Under the pieces are notes generated by a model. It had not been told where the DNA came from, did no database searches, and was given only the letters and a program-made list of their open reading frames with translations. Below, piece after piece: positions 50,035-55,986 of a stretch of DNA of 64,000 bases. A program made the translations under genes and the position numbers. The stretch comes from CAYNLK01 sp964398055 (GTDB lineage: Bacteria; Chloroflexota; Anaerolineae; 4572-78; J111), in assembly GCA_964398055.1 (NCBI GenBank), contig CAYNLK010000008.1, forward strand, positions 1 to 64,000, given 5' to 3'. Every line of letters begins with the position of its first letter. Positions within the stretch are counted from its first letter, which is position 1.

Positions 50035-50697
50035 GTTGAAACGTTGGCAGAGCGGGCCAATATGCCCAAACCGCGGGTGTACGTGATTGAAACCGAGGCG
50101 CCCAATGCCTTTGCTACGGGCCGCAGCCCCAGCCGCGGCGCCGTAGCGGTGACCACCGGCCTGATGCAGACGCTCAACCGGGATGAATTGGCCGGGGTCA
50201 TTGCTCACGAACTGGCTCACATCAAGCACCGGGACACGCTGATCTCCAGCGTGGCCGCCTCCATTGCCGGGGCGATTACGATGCTGGCCGAGATGGCCCA
50301 GTGGGCGCTGATCTTTGGGCTGGGCGGCGCCAGCGAGGAGGAGGAAGGCGGCGGCCTGGGTGAGCTGGCCGGAAGTCTGGTGATGATTTTGGTCGCCCCG
50401 ATTGCGGCCTTGATCATCCAGATGGCGATCAGCCGGGCGCGCGAATACAGCGCCGACGCCGCCGGGGCTCAAATTCTGGGCAACCCGCTGCCGCTGGCCA
50501 GCGCCCTGGAAAAGCTGGAGCGAGCCTCCGGCCAAACGCCGATGCAACTCAATCCGGCCGCCGCGCCGCTCTACATCGTCAACCCGATGTTGGGCGGGCT
50601 GGCCGGCCTGTTCAGCACCCATCCCAGCACGGCCAGGCGCATCCAGCGCCTGCGGGCGATGGCCCGCCCTGAGCTGGTTTGGGCGACTCAGAACTGA
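50035..50697 (+). CDS. htpX: HtpX-like M48 metalloprotease, truncated at the 5' end
   Basis: Similarity to HtpX begins at VETLAERANMPKPRVYVI, right after the stop of the preceding gene, and runs to the normal C-terminus. The zinc site is complete: HELAHIKH supplies two His and the catalytic Glu, and SRAREYSADAAG supplies the distal Glu. NAFATGRSPSRGAVAVTTGLM is the typical strand region. What is missing is the first 60 or so residues with the N-terminal membrane helices. No ATG lies before 50062; the open frame upstream overlaps the coiled-coil gene and encodes unrelated, Arg/Trp-rich sequence. It is either a decayed gene or one expressed by coupling from a non-ATG start. Confidence 0.7.
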   Translation, partial: VETLAERANMPKPRVYVIETEAPNAFATGRSPSRGAVAVTTGLMQTLNRDELAGVIAHELAHIKHRDTLISSVAASIAGAITMLAEMAQWALIFGLGGASEEEEGGGLGELAGSLVMILVAPIAALIIQMAISRAREYSADAAGAQILGNPLPLASALEKLERASGQTPMQLNPAAAPLYIVNPMLGGLAGLFSTHPSTARRIQRLRAMARPELVWATQN

Positions 50698-50706
50698 GCG
50701 GTTTAA

Positions 50707-50777
50707 CTATAGTCTTTCAGATAATGTTTCGGGGTATAGAAACCCGTTTTCTCGGAGAAAACGGGTTTCTGAGCACG
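50707..50777. repeat. 71-bp palindromic element, copy B
   Basis: An exact inverted copy of 33353-33423, including the AAACCCGTTTTCTC hairpin and the flanks CTATAGTCTTTCAG and GAGCACG. Identity over all 71 bases points to recent mobility or ongoing conversion. Confidence 0.85.
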
Positions 50778-50805
50778 AATCTTTTTCTGAACATCTATAT
50801 AAACG

Positions 50806-50837
50806 ACAGCGGCCAGACCGATCAGTCTGGCCGCTGT
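50806..50837. terminator. Hairpin terminator between convergent genes
   Basis: ACAGCGGCCAGAC (50806-50818) and GTCTGGCCGCTGT (50825-50837) form a perfect 13-bp stem with a 6-nt loop, between the htpX-like (plus) and DsrE-like (minus) genes. GCGTTT follows on the plus strand; on the minus strand the sequence after it is CGTTTATA. Confidence 0.7.
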
Positions 50838-50867
50838 TGCGTTTAAGCGCCCGGCGCTCAAATTCGA

Positions 50868-51338
50868 TTAGATAAAGATAATCTGGGCGCCTTCGCTCAT
50901 CTCCATAAATTCCATCGCCCCGATGACGTCGTCAACCTGCTCGCACAAATCTGCTTTTTCCAGCTTCATCATATCCATAGCCATGCGGCAACCGTACATC
51001 TTGCCGCCGGCATCGTGGATCATCTCGATGAACTCATCCACCGGCGGGAAGTCCAGCTTCTCGATCTCTTTCTTCATCATCGACGAGGCCATGGCCGTGA
51101 CCCCCGGAATAATCCCGACGATGTTGGGCATACCCATGGCCGGGTTGCCCAGCGGGGTGGCTTTGAGATTGGTCATCTTCTTCTTGTTGATGATATCCAG
51201 CCCCCAAAAGGTAAAGAACATGGTCACATCGATCCCTTCCATCAGGGCGGCGTTGGCCAGAACCAGCCCCGGGTAGGCCATATCCAGGCTGCCTTTTGAG
51301 CAGATGATACACAATTTGCGCTCGCCATTTTCGGACAT
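50868..51338 (-). CDS. DsrE-family sulfur-carrier-like protein (DsrE2/peroxiredoxin-like)
   Basis: A 156-residue protein of the DsrE/DsrF superfamily. Features include KLCIICSKGSLDMAYPGLVLANAAL at the N-terminus, VTMFFTFWGLDII, and a conserved Cys in GGKMYGCRMAMDMM where DsrE-type proteins bind persulfide. The C-terminal helix (CEQVDDVIGAMEFMEM) also has a Cys. It is the last gene of an operon with TusE/DsrC-like, DUF1641 and SQR-like genes, so it should take part in relaying sulfane sulfur in the cytoplasm. AAGGAG lies before ATG 51338. Confidence 0.9.
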   Translation of the reverse strand: MSENGERKLCIICSKGSLDMAYPGLVLANAALMEGIDVTMFFTFWGLDIINKKKMTNLKATPLGNPAMGMPNIVGIIPGVTAMASSMMKKEIEKLDFPPVDEFIEMIHDAGGKMYGCRMAMDMMKLEKADLCEQVDDVIGAMEFMEMSEGAQIIFI

Positions 51339-51393
51339 TGGTGGGTCTCCTTTTCACTCTGCTATCGTGAATTTACGTTTTCAATAACTTGAC

Positions 51394-51460
51394 CACCGAC
51401 CGCACCCCCTCCCTGCCCTCCCCCTGATAGGGGGAGGGTTAGGGTGGGGGTGTGGTCGCT
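51394..51460. repeat. G/C-rich palindromic spacer repeat
   Basis: CACCCCCTCCCTGCCCTCCC followed by GGGAGGGTTAGGGTGGGGGTG forms an imperfect palindrome between the TusE-like and DsrE-like genes. The same type lies at 15300-15350 and 58470-58560. Confidence 0.55.
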
Positions 51461-51778
51461 TTAGATGCAACCGGTGGGCTTGCCCAGGCCGGAAATCCGG
51501 GCGACCTTCTTGGCCGGCCCTTTGGGAAATAGTTGGTACAGTTCTTTGGTCGGCACGCCGCCTTCTTTGGTGATGCGGCGCAGGGTGGGCGCTTCGCCTT
51601 TTTGGGCAAAGTCGGCCCGGGAGAAGTCGATGACCTGCCAGTGCTGCTCGGTTAGCTGGTCGATTCCTTCCTCTTTCGCCAGAATTGCGGCCATCTCTTT
51701 GGTCCAGTCATTGGGATTGACCAGGAAGCCTTCGCCATCTACTTCTACGGTTTTACCGGCAATTTCTCGGATTGGCAT
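51461..51778 (-). CDS. TusE/DsrC-family protein with one C-terminal cysteine
   Basis: A 105-residue protein ending GLGKPTGCI, in which the penultimate Cys is the sulfur-carrying CysA of DsrC. The second DsrC cysteine, which should lie about ten residues earlier (as in QACKIAG), is replaced by alanine (KKVARISG). It therefore resembles TusE-type sulfur-relay proteins more than the DsrC partner of dissimilatory sulfite reductase, and cannot form the internal disulfide. No DsrAB genes are in the window. The neighbours (DsrE-like, SQR-like) suggest it accepts sulfur released by sulfide or polysulfide oxidation. Confidence 0.9.
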   Translation of the reverse strand: MPIREIAGKTVEVDGEGFLVNPNDWTKEMAAILAKEEGIDQLTEQHWQVIDFSRADFAQKGEAPTLRRITKEGGVPTKELYQLFPKGPAKKVARISGLGKPTGCI

Positions 51779-51829
51779 TTGATTTTTCTCCTTAGTTATA
51801 GTTAGTTAGTTAGTTGGTTGGTTGGCTCC

Positions 51830-51865
51830 CAATCTCGTTCCCAAACTCAGTTTGGGAACGAGATT
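51830..51865. repeat. Dispersed palindrome (copy 2)
   Basis: CCAATCTCGTTCCCAAACT and AGTTTGGGAACGAGATTGG are complementary around a single C; the core is the same as 11385-11415. The flank AGATTGGGGAAGTTATTTAA (51861 onward) also resembles bases 22-42 of the window. Confidence 0.75.
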
Positions 51866-51899
51866 GGGGAAGTTATTTAATCCACAATCCTTAGCTGGT

Positions 51900-52577
51900 T
51901 TATTTTTCACCAACGGATTTTAGAATTTGCAGGGTTTTGGCTAACCCTTTGCGCACCGCCGGATCGTTCATCTGGCGGAGAATGCTCCACAGGGAGGTAT
52001 CGACCGGTTCCTCATCTTTGATCGAAAGGGCGGTCTGCCGCAGCATGGTCATAATTTCGGGCTGGGTCATCTCTTTGACCGTTTGCAGGATGAGCACGAT
52101 GTTGTCGCCCAACTGCTGCACATCTTCCTGGGTGAAGGAAGTCACCACCCGGTCGGCCATATCCAGGCCGCCTTGCAGAAAGACGAAGTAGCCTTTTTGC
52201 TCCAACTCGTTCAGGCGAGTCAGGAGCATCGCGAACATATCCTGCGTCAGCGGGCTGACATCCTGCCACAACTCGCTCACGCTTTCCAACTGGTCCAGCA
52301 TCTGCTCCAGGGTGCGAGTGTTGCGCAATAACCGTTTGAACAGGCGCAAAACGTCTTCGATCTGAACATGCTGCTCGATCTCTTCCAGTTGCTCCACGCT
52401 CAACCGGAAAATGTCGTTACCAATCGGGATCAGGTCGTCTTTGAGTTCATCCCATTCCTGCTGGCGGCGCTTCTGGCGGTGGGCCTCCTCGGTCAGAAAC
52501 TCCACCTGGGTGACCAGCCGATCCAGTTTTTGATTCAGTTCGGCCAGGGTGGTTTCGCTGGTTACGGTTGCTTGCAT
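51900..52577 (-). CDS. DUF1641 protein
   Basis: A 225-residue, mostly helical protein. The first 60 residues are a coiled coil (LAELNQKLDRLVTQVEFL), and the core around GYFVFLQGGLDMADRVVTSF and DVQQLGDNIVLIL is that of DUF1641. Members of this family are often encoded next to sulfide:quinone oxidoreductase-like flavoproteins, as here (10-nt gap), and may dock such a protein or help its activity. It has no cysteine. AGGAGG precedes ATG 52577. Confidence 0.88.
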   Translation of the reverse strand: MQATVTSETTLAELNQKLDRLVTQVEFLTEEAHRQKRRQQEWDELKDDLIPIGNDIFRLSVEQLEEIEQHVQIEDVLRLFKRLLRNTRTLEQMLDQLESVSELWQDVSPLTQDMFAMLLTRLNELEQKGYFVFLQGGLDMADRVVTSFTQEDVQQLGDNIVLILQTVKEMTQPEIMTMLRQTALSIKDEEPVDTSLWSILRQMNDPAVRKGLAKTLQILKSVGEK

Positions 52578-52587
52578 CAGTAACCTC

Positions 52588-53823
52588 CTACTGCCACTTG
52601 CCGGCCATCGACATCTGGGCGGTGATGGGCAGTTCCTTGCCTTTGAGCAAAATATGCCAGTAAATCCAGCGGAACATCATCTTGCCCCAATGATTCAGCT
52701 CCGACTCTTGCAACAGCGAGAAAGGCCCCACGCCCGGCAGCGGGAATTTGCCCGGCAGCGGCTCGACATCGTAGTTGAAATCGATCAGGATGCCTTTGCC
52801 AAAGCCAGACTCGATGTAGCAGTTGGCGTGACCGTCGAACTTGTGGGTCATTTCCAGGCCGTCGATGTAGCGCAAGAAGTTGTCCACAAACACTTCCACG
52901 GCAAAGTGAGCCACCGAACCGGCTTTGGAGGTCGGCAGGTCGGCGGCATCGCCCAGGGCAAAGATGTTGTCGAATTGGGGGGAGAGGTAGTTGTACTTAT
53001 CGACCGGCACGTAGTTCAGTTCATTGCCCAGCCCGGAGCGCTCGATGACTTGCGCGCCCATGTTGACCGGCACGGTCACCAGCAGATCGTAAGGCACTTC
53101 CTCTTCTTCAAAAGAAACCAGCTTCTTCTGCTCAGGATCAACGTGCTCGACCATAAATTCCGGAATAACCTTGATATTCTTCTCTTCCAGGATATTGCCC
53201 AGCAGTTTGGCTGCCCGCGGCTTGGTGAAAGCGCCCGGCAGGGGCGTCACCAGAGTCAAATCGACCCGATCCCGAATGCCCAGCTTGTGAAAGTGCCAGT
53301 CGGCCAAAAAGATGAACTCCAACGGAGCCACCGGGCATTTGAAGGGCATTTCCATAATATTGACGACCAGCCGGCCGCCTTCCCAGTGACGCAGCTCTTT
53401 GGCCAGGGCCACCGCGCCCTCGTGGGTGTAGAACTCGTGGATCGATTTGCGCCACTCGCCGTCATCGGTCAGGCCCGGCGTCTCATCGGGCCGGGTCTCG
53501 GTGCCGGTGGCAATGATCAGGACATCGTAGTTGAGGGTGCGCTTGTCTTTGGCAATCCGCACCCGGTTGTGTTCCGGCTCGATCAGCTCGATCTCGGAGA
53601 CAATCATCTCGACGCCGGCCGGGATGAAATCTCGCTTGGGCTTGATCACGTCATTCTGGCCGTAGATGCCAAAGGGAATGAACAGGAAGCCCGGCTGGTA
53701 ATAGTGGGTTTCGTGCTGGTCAACGATGGTGATCTTCCATTCGTTTCGATCCAGCACGTGACTGAGTTTATTGACCACCATAGTCCCGGCCGTACCGGCG
53801 CCGAGAACGAGCAACTTCTTCAT
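52588..53823 (-). CDS. Sulfide:quinone oxidoreductase-like FAD protein
   Basis: A 411-residue flavoprotein. The FAD-binding motif is LLVLGAGTAGTMVVNKL, the second dinucleotide-type region is YDVLIIATGTETRP, and NIFALGDAADLPTSKAGSVAH is the FAD-contacting motif near the C-terminus. A cysteine lies in MPFKCPVAPLEF (about residue 163), at the place of one redox Cys of SQR. The expected second redox Cys (about 180-200 residues further) is not at its usual spot; VTVPVNMG stands there, and the next Cys is in HANCYIESGFGKG. It may be a sulfide, polysulfide or persulfide oxidoreductase with a changed mechanism. GGGAG precedes ATG 53823. Confidence 0.87.
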   Translation of the reverse strand: MKKLLVLGAGTAGTMVVNKLSHVLDRNEWKITIVDQHETHYYQPGFLFIPFGIYGQNDVIKPKRDFIPAGVEMIVSEIELIEPEHNRVRIAKDKRTLNYDVLIIATGTETRPDETPGLTDDGEWRKSIHEFYTHEGAVALAKELRHWEGGRLVVNIMEMPFKCPVAPLEFIFLADWHFHKLGIRDRVDLTLVTPLPGAFTKPRAAKLLGNILEEKNIKVIPEFMVEHVDPEQKKLVSFEEEEVPYDLLVTVPVNMGAQVIERSGLGNELNYVPVDKYNYLSPQFDNIFALGDAADLPTSKAGSVAHFAVEVFVDNFLRYIDGLEMTHKFDGHANCYIESGFGKGILIDFNYDVEPLPGKFPLPGVGPFSLLQESELNHWGKMMFRWIYWHILLKGKELPITAQMSMAGKWQ

Positions 53824-53839
53824 AATGTTTGAACTCCCT

Positions 53840-54028
53840 TAGATAATTGTGAATTGTGAATTGTGAATAGCGAATAGCGAATAGCGAATTGTGAACCCGC
53901 AGGGCAAGTGAAGCGTGATACGTGGAACGTGTCACCTGTTACCCTGCGACGTGCAACCTGTCACCTGCTACCTGCACCCTGCCGCTTCGCGTGCCACTTG
54001 CCACCTGCCACTTGCAACCTGTAACCCG
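53840..54028. repeat. Degenerate tandem-repeat spacer
   Basis: 53842-53895 repeats GAATAGCGAATAGCGAATTGTGAAT-like units; 53900-54028 repeats CACCTGTTACC, CACCTGCTACC and CACTTGCCACC units of 7-11 bp. It separates the PocR-domain regulator from the SQR-like gene. No gene is seen. Confidence 0.7.
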
Positions 54029-54790
54029 TTAACTTGCCAATCTGGCAATCGACTCTAACTTACCCATCAAGGTATTGCGCTCGGTGGCCACGTGGGCCAC
54101 GATGTTGGCGATGCGTTGGACAAAACCCAGTACCCGGGCCTGTTCCGCTTTGTCCAGCAAGAAGGCTTCATCGATATGAGTCTTCAGCGTATCAGGTTTC
54201 ATTCCTAACTCCGCGGCCATGGCGGTTATCTTGTCGGGCGAGGGCGGCCAGTCATCCGGGGCCACGCAGCCCATCACTACCATCCCCTTTAGCTCGGCGC
54301 CCACCCGGATCAGGCCCCGGGCGCACAGCAGCCCCAGGTGAGTGACCATCCATTTCGGCTCCAGCTCGATAGCATTGGCCAGGCTATGCCAGCCTTCGAT
54401 ACACTTTCTAACCGCATCTGGCCTCTCGCTAATGGCCTGGAATAGACCGCAGGGATGGCTGATCTCGGTGACGGGGTTGCCGGCCATATCGGTAGTTACC
54501 AGCATCACCCCCAAAGCCTCGGCAAAGGTATCCTGAATGAGCTGCACGCAGGCCAGCGGCAACAGCGAGCCGATGTCGGCGTGATTGGCCTGGCTCAGCG
54601 CCGGTTGGGGATGCAAACTCGCTGTAGCAGCTTGCTGGTTGAGCCAACTGTTGACCAGGTCGCCCGGAAAGCGCCACTGCTTACCTACCTTGACCGCCGG
54701 CAAGCGGCCCGCTTCGGCCATGCGGTAAATGGTTGAGCGATCGACCTGTAACAACTCCTGCATCTCTCTGGCGGTCAGCATATCGGCCAT
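54029..54790 (-). CDS. Excisionase-type HTH fused to a PocR sensory domain
   Basis: A 253-residue regulator. Residues 1-52 are a helix-turn-helix of the excisionase/MerR-like HTH_17 type (MLTAREMQELLQVDRSTIYR, then GRLPAVKVGKQWRFPGD). Residues about 75-235 match the PocR sensory domain (LIQDTFAEALGVMLVTTDMAG; SHPCGLFQAI; KCIEGWHSLA; LLCARGLIRVG; VVMGCVAPDDW), with five cysteines that could bind a metal or haem or react with sulfur. It is encoded upstream of the SQR-like operon in the same direction. GCATACAATGCAG copies around its promoter may be its own sites. Confidence 0.85.
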   Translation of the reverse strand: MADMLTAREMQELLQVDRSTIYRMAEAGRLPAVKVGKQWRFPGDLVNSWLNQQAATASLHPQPALSQANHADIGSLLPLACVQLIQDTFAEALGVMLVTTDMAGNPVTEISHPCGLFQAISERPDAVRKCIEGWHSLANAIELEPKWMVTHLGLLCARGLIRVGAELKGMVVMGCVAPDDWPPSPDKITAMAAELGMKPDTLKTHIDEAFLLDKAEQARVLGFVQRIANIVAHVATERNTLMGKLESIARLAS

Positions 54791-54831
54791 TGTTCAATCC
54801 TGACTTGTGAAATGATTTACAACTATCTCTG

Positions 54832-54913
54832 ATTATAGTGCATACAATGCAGAAAAAATAGTGACATTTGTCACTATTTGCATATGACATTTGTCATTAT
54901 CTGCATTGTAAGC
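54832..54913 (-). promoter_or_regulatory. Promoter of the PocR-SQR operon: paired GTGA-N6-TCAC sites, -10, and flanking motif
   Basis: GTGACATTTGTCAC (54861-54874) and ATGACATTTGTCAT (54884-54897) have centres 23 bp apart. A perfect TATAAT lies on the minus strand at 54837-54832, its end 35.5 nt from the nearer centre, placing that centre at about -42. The pair is flanked by GCATACAATGCAG (54840-54852) and, inverted with one change, CTGCATTGTAAGC (54901-54913). Confidence 0.6.
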
Positions 54914-55421
54914 ATTATTTGCAGACGGTGCAGATATAGTAGAAGTAGTTTGATCAGCCAGGCAAGATAGACTCTTTTTCTAGAACCCGTACAAGTGACC
55001 GGCGCTTCACAAGGCACCGGTTATAGACCTTCAGAAAAATTTTCGCCGGGATTAGGAAATTAGGGAATTAAAGACAAAGGGAAAAATCCTCCAATCTCCT
55101 AATCCCGGCCCAAAATGGTTGGAAAAAGCTTTCGCTTATGTTAAATACAAGTGCACGGTAGGGGCGCAAGGCCTTGCGCCCCTACATAATAAGCACTTGT
55201 TCTGAACATGAGCCAAAGCTTTTCTGGACAACTTTATTTGTCCTGAAAATGAGCTGTAATGCATAAGCAACGCATAAGCGACGCATAGAAGACACATAAA
55301 AGAGAGTTTCAAGATTGGCTTGATTTAGCTTTGCGGCAGGCTGAATCACCAATTTTAGGAGATGTCTTCCGGCTGATTTTAAGCTATGGTAGACCTATTT
55401 CACTGAAAGGAATCCAAAACG
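54914..55421. other. Gene-free spacer with a perfect palindrome
   Basis: GTAGGGGCGCAAGG and its complement form a perfect 28-bp palindrome at 55158-55185, framed by ACAAGTGC (55147-55154) and GCACTTGT (55193-55200). The arms match the palindrome at 7668-7695. Upstream is an AT-rich stretch with imperfect complements (AAATTAGGGAATT / CTAATCCCGG). No gene is seen. Confidence 0.65.
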
Positions 55422-55937
55422 ATGGCAAAAGTAAAAGGTCCTCTATTCAGTCTGCAAGCCTCCGGCAGCTTTGGCCAGCTTGTCTTTGATCGCCGCGGTT
55501 ACGTGCGTTTCAAGGGGCCGCGCCACGATGCCAAAAGCCGCGGCCAGGGTAACTTTCGGCAGGCGCTGATGGCGGCGCAGCAATGCGTAAAAATTTGCGG
55601 CCGGGCCACTCGCCAACTGCTCAAAGCCGCAGCCGAGACGCCGTCGGTCTGGCACCTGAACCTGGTCAAGCAGTTGATTGGCCCCCACCGCACTACCTAT
55701 GCGGCGACCTTGCAGCAGTTCAGCGCCGACCCGGCCGTTGACCGGTCTGGCTGGGAAAGCGCCGCTCAAGTTGCCGGCCTGCGCCCGGTTGATTTGCCTT
55801 ACGCCGACGAGAGCGGCGCTTCGCCCGGCGCGCAACTCTTTGCCCTGGCCTCGACTCTGTACAGCCTGGGGGTGTATACCGAGTTGGGCCAGCCCAACGG
55901 CAACGCCGCCGCCTGGCAGGCCCGGATTGGCGCGTAG
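55422..55937 (+). CDS. Uncharacterised 171-residue protein
   Basis: Not recognised. It starts MAKVKGPLFSLQASGSFGQL and continues VFDRRGYVRFKG, a beta-rich opening resembling small phage-structural or surface proteins in which a Ser-Gly-x-Gly-x-Leu motif precedes a YVR segment; this resemblance is from memory and weak. The middle is basic and helical (RQALMAAQQCVKICGRATRQLL). The length and codon use look real; it starts at ATG after AAAGGAATCC. It stands alone upstream of the restriction genes. Confidence 0.6.
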   Translation: MAKVKGPLFSLQASGSFGQLVFDRRGYVRFKGPRHDAKSRGQGNFRQALMAAQQCVKICGRATRQLLKAAAETPSVWHLNLVKQLIGPHRTTYAATLQQFSADPAVDRSGWESAAQVAGLRPVDLPYADESGASPGAQLFALASTLYSLGVYTELGQPNGNAAAWQARIGA

Positions 55938-55986
55938 GTAGTAGAAAGCTGGAAATCGTGTTATACTAATCCCAAGAGTTTGTGAG

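Noticed and set aside
51461..51778. Dissimilatory sulfite reductase partner DsrC
   Set aside because: The second conserved cysteine is missing and no dsrAB genes are in the window.
52549..53832. 427-codon plus-strand frame over the SQR-like gene
   Set aside because: Shadow of a gene with intact FAD motifs; no ribosome site or family.
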